This document shows positions 1 to 8,450 of a stretch of DNA of 64,000 nucleotides, one piece after another (position 1 is the first letter of the stretch; every line of letters starts with the position of its first letter). The stretch spans positions 1-64,000 of the forward strand of contig JAFQCX010000010.1 of assembly GCA_017416245.1 (NCBI GenBank), given 5' to 3'. The stretch comes from Oscillospiraceae bacterium (GTDB lineage: Bacteria > Bacillota > Clostridia > Oscillospirales > Oscillospiraceae). The translations under genes and the position numbers were made by a program. Below the pieces are notes generated by a model, which did no database searches, was not told the origin of the DNA, and was given only the letters and a program-made list of their open reading frames with translations.

Positions 1-135
1 TAGCTCTATGAAGCCAAAATAATTGATCGCAATTCCCACCCATACCGGGCGTGCCTTGCGATCAATGGATTCTCCCACGGGCTAAAAATTGCTCATCCGC
101 AATTTTTACACCAGTGTGCCCACTGGTGTCGCCCT
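1..135. repeat. Cluster of stem-loops beside tRNA-Gln
   Basis: No gene is seen here. Three inverted repeats follow one another: TTGATCGCAA paired with TTGCGATCAA (about 22-66), AAAAATTGC paired with GCAATTTTT (about 84-107), and ACACCAGTG paired with CACTGGTGT (about 108-129). They lead straight into the larger inverted repeat that ends in the tRNA. The array looks like a structured intergenic repeat rather than coding DNA. Its function is unknown. Confidence 0.5.
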
Positions 136-136
136 T

Positions 137-218
137 TCGAATCCCTCATCTCTGCAAAAGAAAATAGCGAACACCATTTGGTGTTCGCTATTTTCTGGCA
201 GAGGATGAGGGATTCGAA
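137..218. repeat. Inverted repeat copying the tRNA-Gln 3' end
   Basis: The arms 137-176 and 179-218 are close to perfect reverse complements, with a few single-base differences around the acceptor end. The right arm is the 3' end of tRNA-Gln (T-loop to acceptor stem) plus its terminator. The left arm is therefore a decayed copy of a tRNA 3' end in the opposite orientation. It could come from an inverted duplication or an old integration scar at the tRNA. The arms are read directly; the origin is inference. Confidence 0.55.
161..194 (-). terminator. Terminator of tRNA-Gln
   Basis: A perfect 16-bp stem (161-176 with 179-194) and a 2-base loop lie directly after the tRNA 3' end on the minus strand, followed by a T-rich stretch. 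This fits an intrinsic terminator. Confidence 0.75.
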
Positions 219-269
219 CCCCCGCAAACGGAGTCAGAGTCCGGTGTGCTACCGTTACACTAATCCTCT
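196..269 (-). tRNA. tRNA-Gln (anticodon CTG)
   Basis: The minus strand folds as a 74-nt tRNA with encoded CCA. The acceptor stem AGAGGAT pairs fully with ATCCTCT, the discriminator is G and the T-loop is TTCGAAT. The anticodon loop CTCTGAC gives anticodon CTG, which reads the glutamine codon CAG. The outermost anticodon-stem pair appears to be a C-U mismatch. The gene stands alone, with its own promoter upstream and terminator downstream. Confidence 0.92.
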
Positions 270-287
270 ATCACACGGACGAAACTT

Positions 288-315
288 ATTATACGCAAAA
301 TACAGAAAAAGTCAA
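288..315 (-). promoter_or_regulatory. Sigma-A promoter of tRNA-Gln
   Basis: On the minus strand TTGACT and TATAAT are separated by 16 bases, with the -10 box about 19 bases upstream of the mature tRNA 5' end. Both boxes are near consensus. Confidence 0.7.
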
Positions 316-393
316 GCATTATTTTCCATTTTAGCGTATTTTTCTGTTTTGTCCGTAAGTAGTATTTCCTGTTGAAAACATTTTATTCCCGGG

Positions 394-428
394 GGATTGC
401 CACGCCTGCTACGCAGGCTCGCAATGAC
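394..428. repeat. REP-like palindrome, family A copy 1
   Basis: The core has the form ATTGCCACG, a variable GC hairpin, then TCGCAATGAC. Here the hairpin is CCTGC TAC GCAGG. It is identical to copy 3 at 1069-1103. It lies in the gap between the tRNA and the DUF5662 gene, which otherwise holds only the tRNA promoter. Confidence 0.7.
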
Positions 429-452
429 GGTGAGCGGTGTAGGTTTGCCGGA

Positions 453-487
453 GGATTACCACGGGTGCTACGCACCCTCGCAATGAC
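453..487. repeat. REP-like palindrome, family A copy 2
   Basis: Same frame as copy 1, but with the inner hairpin GGGTGC TAC GCACCC and a single change (ATTACC for ATTGCC). It ends at the 3' end of the DUF5662 gene, so it may form a hairpin in that transcript's tail. Confidence 0.7.
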
Positions 488-489
488 AG

Positions 490-1041
490 TCAGGATTCTT
501 CCCACGGGAAGGGTTTGTTCTTTAAAACCTGCTTTTTAATATAGGAAAAGGTTCTTTTTTCACCCTTGTCACGGAGCATTTCCAGCAGGTAATCCAGCTC
601 CTTCTGGGTGTTGGGGTGCATACGGGTGCGCTCCATACTTTTACGGAAGTAAGTGAGCGCCGCCCCGTCGGTATAATTCTTGCCCTGATAGGTCATACAG
701 GCGGCGCGTCTGTCCATTACCATCTCAATCAGATATTTACGGGGCATATGGAGGGATTCGTAATTGCGGGTCTCCCGGCTGATATCCGTCCAGTATTCAT
801 AGTGATGACGGTTGCGGCCCTTATGGTGCATCCACGCCTCGCTGTAGCCCTTTTCTTCTCGCTCGGCAGTGTTGGGGCTGCGGGTGCCCTGGTAAAATTT
901 TGCGCCGTTTAGAAATTCTGTGGGGGAATATTTGGACAGGTCGTGGGTCAGACCCTGCCAATAAAGTCCCACCTTAAAACAACCTGCCATTACCAAAAAA
1001 CGATGCTTGGTGATGGTCTTAAAATGTTGCCAAATTTTCAC
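490..1041 (-). CDS. DUF5662 family protein
   Basis: This is a 183-residue soluble protein with no signal peptide or membrane segment. I recognise it as DUF5662 from two conserved clusters: HDLSK at residues 33-37, and a His/Asn/Arg-rich stretch at 72-84 with HH at 72-73, HH at 79-80 and a closing YEYW. The clustered His and Asp suggest a metal or phosphate site, but no activity is established that I know of. The start is a GTG with a weak purine-rich site upstream. It lies downstream of trpS on the same strand, separated by a REP-like palindrome, so it may be read through from trpS. Family fairly sure, function unknown. Confidence 0.75.
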   Translation of the reverse strand: MKIWQHFKTITKHRFLVMAGCFKVGLYWQGLTHDLSKYSPTEFLNGAKFYQGTRSPNTAEREEKGYSEAWMHHKGRNRHHYEYWTDISRETRNYESLHMPRKYLIEMVMDRRAACMTYQGKNYTDGAALTYFRKSMERTRMHPNTQKELDYLLEMLRDKGEKRTFSYIKKQVLKNKPFPWEES

Positions 1042-1068
1042 GCTATGACTCTCACTTTCAAACGAAGG

Positions 1069-1103
1069 GGATTGCCACGCCTGCTACGCAGGCTCGCAAT
1101 GAC
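1069..1103. repeat. REP-like palindrome, family A copy 3
   Basis: Sequence identical to copy 1 at 394-428. It fills most of the gap between trpS and the DUF5662 gene, so the two copies bracket that gene in direct orientation. Confidence 0.7.
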
Positions 1104-1114
1104 CGTTTTTAGGC

Positions 1115-2119
1115 TTATCTTGCCAGGAAGCCGACCTTTTTATAGACCTTGCGGAGGGTCTTTTCGGCTTCATAAGAGGCGCGCTCTGCGCCGTTGCGGT
1201 AGACGCTCTCCAAGTACGCCTTATCCTTCAGTAGTCTGGTTGCCTCCTCGCGAATGGGACGGAGGGTCTCGATGACCGCCTCCCCTACCTTGGGCTTAAA
1301 TGCGCCATAGCCCTGGCCTGCAAACTCGGTTTCGACCTCGGCATAGGTCTTGCCGGTGACGGCAGAATAAATGCTCATCAAATTGGCAACGCCGGGCTTT
1401 TCATCGGGTGCAAAGCGGACACAGTTTTCTGTGTCGGAGTCGGTAATAGCACGCTTGAACTTCCGCTGGATGTCCTCGGGGCGCTCCATCAGGAACACGC
1501 AGCCCTCGGGCATAGACTTGCTCATTTTGCTGTCAGGGGCGTTCAGGCTCATAACACGGGCGCCGGTTTCGGGGATATAGGGCTCGGGAACCTTGAACAC
1601 ATCGCCGTAGATGCTGTTAAACCGCTGGGCAACGTCACGGGTCAGCTCGCAGTGCTGCTTCTGATCGTGGCCAACAGGTACCAGATCCGGCTGATATAGC
1701 AAAATATCCGCTGCCATCAATGCAGGATAGGTAAACAGACCGCCGTTGATATTCTCCGCATTCTTGGCGGACTTATCCTTAAACTGGGTCATACGGCTCA
1801 GCTCGCCGAACATAGTATAGCAGTTCAGCACCCAGCCCAGCTCTGCGTGCTGGTGGACGTGGCTCTGAACAAAAAGGGTATTCTTTTCCGGGTCTAAGCC
1901 GCAGGCAATGTACTGAGCCAGCTGCTCCAAAGTGCGGCGACGAAGATCCGCAGGGGTCTGCCGGACAGTGATGGTGTGCATATCCGCCATAAAGTAGAAG
2001 CACTCGTACTGCTCTGCGCGGCTGCTCCAATTCTTAATGGCACCTAAGTAGTTGCCCAAGTGCAGATCGCCGCTGGGCTGGATGCCGGATAACATTCTTT
2101 TCTTTGCTACTTCTTCCAT
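1115..2119 (-). CDS. trpS: Tryptophan--tRNA ligase
   Basis: A class I aminoacyl-tRNA synthetase that charges tRNA-Trp with tryptophan in the cytoplasm. The 334-residue length is normal for bacterial TrpRS. The HIGH-type motif is HLGN at residues 20-23, preceded by SGIQPSGDL, and KMSKS is at 198-202. I start at the ATG at 2119, with GAGGG eight bases upstream. A longer reading from 2179 would add 20 residues with no homology to the family. The promoter faces away from the M20 operon. No T-box leader fits in the 95-bp upstream gap. Confidence 0.95.
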   Translation of the reverse strand: MEEVAKKRMLSGIQPSGDLHLGNYLGAIKNWSSRAEQYECFYFMADMHTITVRQTPADLRRRTLEQLAQYIACGLDPEKNTLFVQSHVHQHAELGWVLNCYTMFGELSRMTQFKDKSAKNAENINGGLFTYPALMAADILLYQPDLVPVGHDQKQHCELTRDVAQRFNSIYGDVFKVPEPYIPETGARVMSLNAPDSKMSKSMPEGCVFLMERPEDIQRKFKRAITDSDTENCVRFAPDEKPGVANLMSIYSAVTGKTYAEVETEFAGQGYGAFKPKVGEAVIETLRPIREEATRLLKDKAYLESVYRNGAERASYEAEKTLRKVYKKVGFLAR

Positions 2120-2150
2120 TGTATTTCCCTCGTTTTCATAAGTTCCTTGT

Positions 2151-2179
2151 ATTTTACCATATTGTCTGCAAAAAGGCAA
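2151..2179 (-). promoter_or_regulatory. Sigma-A promoter of trpS
   Basis: TTGCCT, 17 bases, TAAAAT on the minus strand, about 31 bases before the trpS ATG. It overlaps the divergent promoter region of the M20-gltX operon. Confidence 0.6.
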
Positions 2180-2186
2180 TGAGAAA

Positions 2187-2216
2187 TTGACTTTATTCCC
2201 GCATTCGTGCTATAAT
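2187..2216 (+). promoter_or_regulatory. Sigma-A promoter of the M20-gltX-HAD operon
   Basis: TTGACT, 18 bases, TATAAT. The -10 box lies 31 bases before the chosen ATG at 2248, which supports that start over an ATG at 2215 that would sit inside the -10 box. Confidence 0.7.
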
Positions 2217-2247
2217 GATGAAAACGTTTTTCACAGGAGCGCCCTTT

Positions 2248-3393
2248 ATGCAAATCGATAAGAATTATATCGTGAACATCTATCGGGAATTGCACCAAGT
2301 TCCCGAAATTGGCTTTGACCTGCCCAAGTCCACCGCAATTATTTGCAGGGAATTGGATGCCATTGGTATTCCTTATACGCAGGAGATTGGAGAATCCTGC
2401 ATTATTGCCACACTGAACGAGGGTGTAGGCAATAAGACTATCGCCATTCGCGCCGATTTCGACGCGCTGCCCATCCAGGAGGAAACAGGACTATCCTACG
2501 CCTCTCAGCACCCCGGCAAAATGCACGCCTGCGGTCACGATGCCCACGCAGCTATGCTACTGGGCACTATCAAGGCATTGAAGGCAAAGGAAAAGGAAAT
2601 CAAATGCTGTGTGAAGTTTATCTTCCAGTCTGCCGAGGAGATTTTGGGCGGTGCAAAATCCATTTGCGATACCGGCTTTATGGAGCAGGTGGATGAGATC
2701 ATCGCCTGTCACATTAACGCAGAAAAGCTGTGCAACCAATTCCTCATCAACCGCACCTGCAACAGCGCCTGCAGCCGTGGTTTTAAGCTGCATCTGTACG
2801 GCAAGTCCTCCCACGCGGCAAAGCCACACGGCGGTGTGGATGCCATTGCAATGGCCGTGCGGGTTTACACCGATATTCAGTTTATGCGCGCCAGAGAGAT
2901 TAATCCCATTGAAAAGGTTGTGATTGGCGTCGGCGCGATCCACGGCGGTACTGTCAACAATATCGTCTGCGACCACGTGGAAATGAATGTTACCGTCCGC
3001 ACCCAAAGCACTAAGCTGGATGAGCATATCTACAAGCGCATTACCCAAATCGCCGAGTCTGTTGCCACAGATATGGGCGGCAGCGCAAAGCTGGAAACCT
3101 ACAAATATGTGCCTGCGCTGATCAATGATTTGCAAATTGCTGACAAATTGGAAGCGGCTGCAATCAAGGTTCTTGGCCCCGAAAATATCTTCCCCAGAAA
3201 GGAAGCTCTTGGCGGTGAGGACTTTGCCTACTATATGCAGCATAAACCCGGCGCTATGTTCAATGTGGGCATTTTGGAAGAGAGTATGCCCTATGTTCCT
3301 GCCCACAACGGCAAGCTTGTCATTAGCGAAAACGCACTGGAGGCTGCACCCAAAATTTTTGTACAATACATTTTAGATCAAATGGAGAAATAA
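2248..3393 (+). CDS. M20 family amidohydrolase
   Basis: A 381-residue peptidase M20 (N-acyl-amino-acid or aminoacylase/IAA-amino-acid hydrolase type) enzyme, predicted cytoplasmic. It should hydrolyse an amide on an N-acylated amino acid using a metal pair. Visible motifs are HACGHDAH at residues 93-100 (metal ligands Cys and His), SAEE at 128-131 (catalytic Glu) and a late GGEDF, all typical of this subgroup. The start follows AGGAG eight bases upstream. It is the first gene of an operon: gltX begins 2 bases after the stop, and its ribosome site lies in the tail of this gene. The exact substrate cannot be told. Confidence 0.88.
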   Translation: MQIDKNYIVNIYRELHQVPEIGFDLPKSTAIICRELDAIGIPYTQEIGESCIIATLNEGVGNKTIAIRADFDALPIQEETGLSYASQHPGKMHACGHDAHAAMLLGTIKALKAKEKEIKCCVKFIFQSAEEILGGAKSICDTGFMEQVDEIIACHINAEKLCNQFLINRTCNSACSRGFKLHLYGKSSHAAKPHGGVDAIAMAVRVYTDIQFMRAREINPIEKVVIGVGAIHGGTVNNIVCDHVEMNVTVRTQSTKLDEHIYKRITQIAESVATDMGGSAKLETYKYVPALINDLQIADKLEAAAIKVLGPENIFPRKEALGGEDFAYYMQHKPGAMFNVGILEESMPYVPAHNGKLVISENALEAAPKIFVQYILDQMEK

Positions 3394-3395
3394 CT

Positions 3396-5039
3396 ATGGA
3401 TTATCAAGCTTTAGCAGATTTGCTGTTTCCCAACGTAACCGACACGCCGGAAAGCTTAGAGGAGAGATTCCCCTCCCGGAATGCTCCCGAGGGCGCGGTC
3501 ATCACCCGTATGGCCCCCTCCCCCACCGGCTTTGTCCATTTGGGCAATCTGGTGCAGGGATTGATCTCTGAGAGAATGGCTCATCAGAGCGGTGGTGTAC
3601 TGTTTTTGCGTGTAGAGGACACCGATGCCAAGCGGGAAGTTCCCGGCGCGGTGGAGGTGCTGATCGACACGCTGAAGCACTACGGCATCTGTTTTGACGA
3701 AGGCGCTACCCACGACGGCGACTTTGGTAGCTACGGCCCTTACCGTCAGCGGCAGAGAGCTGCTATTTATCACGTGTTTGCAAAAAAGCTGGTTGCCGAG
3801 GGACAGGCATACCCCTGTTTCTGCACCGAGAAAGAGCTGACTGCTATGCGGGAAAAGCAGGAAGCCGCCAAGGAGAATTTCGGCTACTACGGCAAGTATG
3901 CCATTTGGCGTGACCGTTCCATTGAGGATATTCAGGCTGAAATTTCTGCAGGCAAGCCCTGGGTGCTCCGTTTCCGCAGCACCGGCTCTATTGAGAATCA
4001 GTTTAAGTTTGACGATGTGGTCAAGGGCAAGCTGACCATCACTGAAAATGACATTGACCACGTGCTTTTGAAGTCCGACGGCATTCCCACCTATCACTTC
4101 GCCCACGCGGTGGACGACCACTTAATGCACACCACCCACGTGGTTCGCGGTGATGAGTGGATGGCGACCCTTCCCTTCCACATTCAGCTGTTTAAGGCGC
4201 TGGGCTTCAAGCTGCCCAAGTACGTTCACATCGGACCGCTGATGAAAATGGACGGTGACTCCAAGAGAAAGTTCTCCAAGCGGAAAGACCCGGAAAGCGC
4301 ATTGACCTATTACAAGGCTGAGGGTTACCCTGTCGCTTCCGTCCGTGAGTATCTGCTGACTTTGCTGAACTCCAATTTTGAAGATTGGCGCAGAGCAAAT
4401 CCCGATGCTGATGTGGATGAATTTAAATTCACCCCCAAGAAGTTGAATCCTGCCGGTAGTTTGTTTGACATCGCCAAGCTGATTGACGTTTCTAAGAATG
4501 TCATTTCCCGCATGGATGCAGACACAGTTTATAATCTGCTGACTGAGTGGGCAAAGGAATTCGATAGCGACTTTGCTGAAAAGCTCTCCGCTGACCCTGC
4601 TTATGCCAAGGCGATTCTCTCCATTGGCCGCGGTGGCAAAAAGCCCAGAAAGGACATTGCCGTTTGGAAAGAGGCAAAGGCTTATATGGGCTTCTTCTAT
4701 GACGAATATCTGGAAAAGCCGGTATTTGACCAGAAGTTCGGCGCCGATACCGTAAAGACCGCCCTTGCCAAGTTCTTAGAAAAGTTTGACATCAGCGACG
4801 ATTCCGGCGTGTGGTTTGACAAGGTCAAGGCCATTACCGAGGAAATGGGCTTGACCACCGATATGAAGGCCTACAAGGCTGACCCCGATGCCTTCCCCGG
4901 CACGGTGGCTGATGTGTCCACTTTCATTCGGCAAGCAGTTACCGGCAAGACAAACTCCCCCGACCTGTATACGGTTATGCAGATTTTGGGCTACGACCGC
5001 ACCGTCGCCAGAATCAAGACCGTTATGGAAGCTCTGTGA
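3396..5039 (+). CDS. gltX: Glutamate--tRNA ligase
   Basis: A class I synthetase that charges tRNA-Glu. At 547 residues it is somewhat longer than the common ~480-residue GluRS. The HIGH motif is in PSPTGFVHLGN (residues 41-51), and the KMSKS-type motif is KFSKR at about 292-296. The N-terminus carries about 35 extra residues before the Rossmann fold. The HIGH region (NLVQGLISERM) differs from the usual GGARTAL, so this is a divergent clostridial form; a non-discriminating role is possible but not shown. It is translationally close to the M20 gene and is followed at once by a HAD phosphatase. Confidence 0.9.
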   Translation: MDYQALADLLFPNVTDTPESLEERFPSRNAPEGAVITRMAPSPTGFVHLGNLVQGLISERMAHQSGGVLFLRVEDTDAKREVPGAVEVLIDTLKHYGICFDEGATHDGDFGSYGPYRQRQRAAIYHVFAKKLVAEGQAYPCFCTEKELTAMREKQEAAKENFGYYGKYAIWRDRSIEDIQAEISAGKPWVLRFRSTGSIENQFKFDDVVKGKLTITENDIDHVLLKSDGIPTYHFAHAVDDHLMHTTHVVRGDEWMATLPFHIQLFKALGFKLPKYVHIGPLMKMDGDSKRKFSKRKDPESALTYYKAEGYPVASVREYLLTLLNSNFEDWRRANPDADVDEFKFTPKKLNPAGSLFDIAKLIDVSKNVISRMDADTVYNLLTEWAKEFDSDFAEKLSADPAYAKAILSIGRGGKKPRKDIAVWKEAKAYMGFFYDEYLEKPVFDQKFGADTVKTALAKFLEKFDISDDSGVWFDKVKAITEEMGLTTDMKAYKADPDAFPGTVADVSTFIRQAVTGKTNSPDLYTVMQILGYDRTVARIKTVMEAL

Positions 5040-5047
5040 GGCATTCA

Positions 5048-5692
5048 ATGAAGTACAAAGCGATTTTATTTGATATGGACGGCGTGCTGATCGAATCGGA
5101 ATTTCTGATGCGCCACTCTGCCATTCAAGCGTTGGCAGACTACGGCATCACCGCAAAGCACGAGGACTTTTTGCCCTTCACCGGCATGGGTGAGGATAAA
5201 TTCGTAGGCGGCGTGGCCGAAAAATACGGACGCAAATATGAATTTGCTATGAAAGAGCTATCCTATGACTACTACGGTCAGCAGGTAAAGGATATGACCG
5301 AAGTGCCGGAGGGCATCAAGGAAATGCTCACGACCCTCCACGAAAAAGGGCTCATCCTTGCGGTATGCTCTGCCGCTGACTTAAGAAAGGTCAGATATAA
5401 CATTCAGGCTATCGGTGTGGACGAAAGCATTTTCACCGCTTTGGTCACCGGCTCTGATGTTACGCGGAAAAAGCCGTTCCCGGATATTTATCTGGAGGGC
5501 GCCCGCCGTGTTGGCATCGAGCCCAAGGACTGTTTGGTGGTAGAGGATGCTATCAGCGGTATTCAGGCCGCCCACGCAGCCGGTATGGATGCTGCCGCCG
5601 TGCCCACCACCTTCTCCAAGGAGGCGCTGCAGCAGGAAAGCCCTGAATATATGCTGGATCACATCAAAGAATTGACGGATTTATTTAAGTAA
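5048..5692 (+). CDS. HAD family phosphatase (beta-phosphoglucomutase-like)
   Basis: A 214-residue HAD hydrolase. Motif I is FDMDG (Asp9 and Asp11), followed by a helical cap, CSAA as motif II, KKPFPD around motif III, and VVEDAISG as motif IV. The arrangement matches the beta-phosphoglucomutase/phosphatase subgroup acting on sugar phosphates or similar small phosphoesters. I prefer the ATG at 5048, with TGAGG seven bases upstream, over a GTG at 5036 that overlaps the gltX stop. It is the last gene of the M20-gltX operon and is closed by a strong terminator. The substrate is unknown. Confidence 0.85.
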   Translation: MKYKAILFDMDGVLIESEFLMRHSAIQALADYGITAKHEDFLPFTGMGEDKFVGGVAEKYGRKYEFAMKELSYDYYGQQVKDMTEVPEGIKEMLTTLHEKGLILAVCSAADLRKVRYNIQAIGVDESIFTALVTGSDVTRKKPFPDIYLEGARRVGIEPKDCLVVEDAISGIQAAHAAGMDAAAVPTTFSKEALQQESPEYMLDHIKELTDLFK

Positions 5693-5695
5693 ACA

Positions 5696-5726
5696 AAAAG
5701 CGTGCAACGACAGTTGCACGCCTTTT
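5696..5726 (+). terminator. Terminator after the HAD gene
   Basis: Stem GCGTGCAAC with GTTGCACGC, loop GACA, then CCTTTT. Almost the same hairpin recurs at 8451-8482 on the other side of the next gene. Confidence 0.8.
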
Positions 5727-5784
5727 GCTATGCAGGAGCATCGCTCCCAGGTGGTTTTTTCTCGAGAATTTTTTTGTAAAACCC

Positions 5785-5811
5785 AACCTTTCCTTCTTTT
5801 TTTGCGTCTTA
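5785..5811 (+). promoter_or_regulatory. ECF-type promoter of the sigma gene
   Basis: AACCTT at 5785-5790 and GTCTTA at 5806-5811 match the AAC(-35)/GTC-TCT(-10) pattern of ECF sigma promoters, with about 16 bases between AACCTT and TCTTA. It lies about 55 bases before the sigma factor start, so autoregulation is likely. The assignment is by pattern only. Confidence 0.55.
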
Positions 5812-5864
5812 TAAGTGAACGCCCCGAAAGACCTTTGGGAAAGATACACAAGAGAGGACTCAAA

Positions 5865-8447
5865 ATGACACATTATGTAAACCATTCAGACGATATTCTG
5901 GTAGAGCTGTCTCTGCTGGGAGACCAGGCTGCCTTTGAAGAGCTGGTGATGCGGCACGAGCGCGCCGTGCTGGGCACCGCCTTAAAGGTCACAGAAAATC
6001 ATTATTCCGCGCAGGACGCATCCCAGGATGCCTTTGTTTCCGCGTGGATCAATTTGGATCAGCTGAAAAGTCGGGAGAAATTCGGCCCGTGGGTGTGCAG
6101 CATCGCCAAAAACAAGGCGCGGACGCTGATTGCCCACTATCGCAGCGCCATACCCGATATCAGCCTGGATCTGCTGAAAAACGTGTCCTCTCAAGACGAA
6201 AACGACACCCTTTGGGAAATGCTCGGCCTGTCCCGGGACGATTCCGCTGAAATGCTCCGCGCTGCAGTGGATGCCCTCAGTGAGAAGATCCGGCAGGCTG
6301 TAAAGCTCCATTATTTTGAAGGTCTTTCCATTGGCGAAATCGCCGAAACCCTTTCCCTGCCGGCAGGGACGGTAAAATGGCGGCTGAGCGAAGGGCGTAA
6401 GCAACTGAGAAAGGAATACGGCCTTATGGAACATACATACGATGATAACGAGCGTATCCTCACCCGTGTTATGCGGCAGGTGGAGCAGCTGAAGCTGTGG
6501 CGGCTCAAGGAGGACAAGACCGGCTTTGAAAAAGAGTACCGGCAGGTACTCCAAGCCGTAGAAGAACTGGAGGAATCCAAGGAAAAGCAGCACGCCCTGG
6601 CGGACACTCTGATGACCGGCTACTGGTGGCTGCCCGGCGAAAAAAATGATGCGATCCTTGCCAAAATGAAGGAAGCCGCTTTGCTGGGACACAACGAACA
6701 GGTTATGGAGACTGTCATAGGCGCAGAACAGGAGAAATACAACGGCGCTGAACTCCTTGCTTTTATGAAGGACACCCAAATTCCTTGGTTGAAAGAAAAC
6801 GGCTTTGTAAAAGTAATGGGCAGTACCTATTTCTGGTACGGTTACTATTCCAAGCGAGAGGGTCGCTACGAAGACTGCATCAGCGCTTACCAAAAGGTTT
6901 TGGAGCTGCTAAAGCAGGAGGATGTGTACTATGCCAACGCCTTAGCGGCGCTGGAGGTTGAGGAAAAACCTCACCGGCTTGGCCTATCTGAACGCCAATA
7001 TCATCTAAATGCCACAGGAGAGGTATATAAGTACATTGACGGCAAGCTGTACTTTTGGACACAACCCGGCTATAGCGGGGGTGAATATTTTAATTTAAAT
7101 GGCGCAGTGTTTTATAACTGTTCAAGGGTAAATAACTTGATTTATGACACAACGATGACGGTGGGCGATGTGGTAAGCGACAGTAAGGATAATACCCTCA
7201 CCTATCGGGAAAACGGCATCACCGTGGAAACCCCCGCCGGAAGCTTTAAAAACTGTTCTGTTTATGTTTTTGAGGGCAACTATTACGGTCTTACCTATTG
7301 CGAAACTGCGTTTTGTCCTAATGTGGGCATCGTACAGCAAACCGTAACCTGGGGCGCTACCAACACCTGGAAGTTGGCAAGCTACACCATATTGGGCGGC
7401 TCAGGACTTTTGCCCTTTGCTGCAGGGAACACCTGGCATTATACTACATCCCCTACAGGTGTGAAATGCGAAATAAACAACACCTTTACAGTCACCGCAG
7501 CCACGGAAGACAGCGTAACGGTAAGCGCCGGCAAATTCATTCAGCTGCTTTCCTATGACGAAAATTCCTGGGAGGGCAATATGCTGCAGGTGCGGCGGGA
7601 ATACGGCGTAGAGGAAAAGGGCGCATGGAGACTGATCGATGTGAGCCAGCCCCTTGCCAGAGTGGCAGAGCTTGCCACAACCAAGCGAGAAAAGGTACAC
7701 ACCGCCATCGCCACTAACGTAATGGAGCGGATCTTCGCTACCGACCCATCCACTAACCCCAATTATACAGAAAAGGGTCTGTGGAATTTTTTCCAGATTC
7801 ATCCTGTGGTCGCAACAGACGGCAAGATTCGGTTGGAGGATGACCGCACCTATGATTTCGAGTGGAAGGACACACCCATAAAAGGAAACGAAGCCTGGAA
7901 GATCTTGTATAATTTCCTCTATGACATTCTCTGCGACGCGGCAGGGTGTGTATGGGATGATGCCTGGGTGCCCGGGTATCATATTGACAGGAAGATCGAA
8001 CAGTGGGGCGATTCCCTGCACCTGATTCTTGATGTGCTGGAAGACGAGTGTGTCCGCACAAACGCCGGGGAATTTACAGATTGCCGGCATATCACCCTTA
8101 CCCTCACCGGCAAAGGCCGCGGCCTCGGCTATCGGGGCGGCAAGATGGACTACTGGTTTGCACCCAGTGTCGGCATTGTAAAATTCTCCCGTCCCTACGG
8201 CAAGGACAATGCGTTGGATTGCATTTGGGAGCTGACCCGGTATGAGGGTACAGGCGAGGGATACTTCCCCATCGATGACGGGTTGTTCCGCCGATATGAG
8301 CCCACGGTTTTGGGTGATGGCTTTCACGCCTGGGTGGAATACACCTTCGACCAGGACGAAAGCGGTACAGTCTTGTTCCGCAATGCCCTGGGTACGCAGG
8401 ACCGCGCCAATTACGAAGCTGAAAAGGCAAAACAGGAAAATAAATAG
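5865..8447 (+). CDS. ECF-type sigma factor with large C-terminal domain
   Basis: This 860-residue protein starts as an ordinary ECF sigma factor: region 2 at about 20-95 (with DASQDAF and the FGPWVCSIAKNKAR core) and region 4 at about 135-185 (LSIGEIAETLSLPAGTVKWR helix-turn-helix). The remaining ~670 residues are unusual. A helical part runs to about 420, followed by beta-rich units sharing the pattern AG(S/E)F-x2-C ... P-x-VGIV ... W-x-L-x2-Y, seen at least twice. That pattern is familiar from exported proteins, yet no membrane segment or signal is present. No anti-sigma gene is adjacent, so the tail may be the sensor or inhibitor. The ATG at 5865 follows AGAGAGGA. An in-frame ATG at 5730 would run through the promoter. 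Confidence 0.85.
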   Translation: MTHYVNHSDDILVELSLLGDQAAFEELVMRHERAVLGTALKVTENHYSAQDASQDAFVSAWINLDQLKSREKFGPWVCSIAKNKARTLIAHYRSAIPDISLDLLKNVSSQDENDTLWEMLGLSRDDSAEMLRAAVDALSEKIRQAVKLHYFEGLSIGEIAETLSLPAGTVKWRLSEGRKQLRKEYGLMEHTYDDNERILTRVMRQVEQLKLWRLKEDKTGFEKEYRQVLQAVEELEESKEKQHALADTLMTGYWWLPGEKNDAILAKMKEAALLGHNEQVMETVIGAEQEKYNGAELLAFMKDTQIPWLKENGFVKVMGSTYFWYGYYSKREGRYEDCISAYQKVLELLKQEDVYYANALAALEVEEKPHRLGLSERQYHLNATGEVYKYIDGKLYFWTQPGYSGGEYFNLNGAVFYNCSRVNNLIYDTTMTVGDVVSDSKDNTLTYRENGITVETPAGSFKNCSVYVFEGNYYGLTYCETAFCPNVGIVQQTVTWGATNTWKLASYTILGGSGLLPFAAGNTWHYTTSPTGVKCEINNTFTVTAATEDSVTVSAGKFIQLLSYDENSWEGNMLQVRREYGVEEKGAWRLIDVSQPLARVAELATTKREKVHTAIATNVMERIFATDPSTNPNYTEKGLWNFFQIHPVVATDGKIRLEDDRTYDFEWKDTPIKGNEAWKILYNFLYDILCDAAGCVWDDAWVPGYHIDRKIEQWGDSLHLILDVLEDECVRTNAGEFTDCRHITLTLTGKGRGLGYRGGKMDYWFAPSVGIVKFSRPYGKDNALDCIWELTRYEGTGEGYFPIDDGLFRRYEPTVLGDGFHAWVEYTFDQDESGTVLFRNALGTQDRANYEAEKAKQENK

Positions 8448-8450
8448 TAC

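Noticed and set aside
178..375. Plus-strand open frame of 65 codons
   Set aside because: It runs through the tRNA-Gln gene and its promoter on the other strand and has no ribosome site or recognisable product.
2120..2247. T-box leader ahead of trpS
   Set aside because: The gap is too short and is filled by two divergent promoters; no T-box sequence or specifier stem is seen.
5730..5864. N-terminal extension of the 860-residue sigma factor
   Set aside because: The extra 45 codons cover the ECF-type promoter, and the ATG at 5865 has a good ribosome site.
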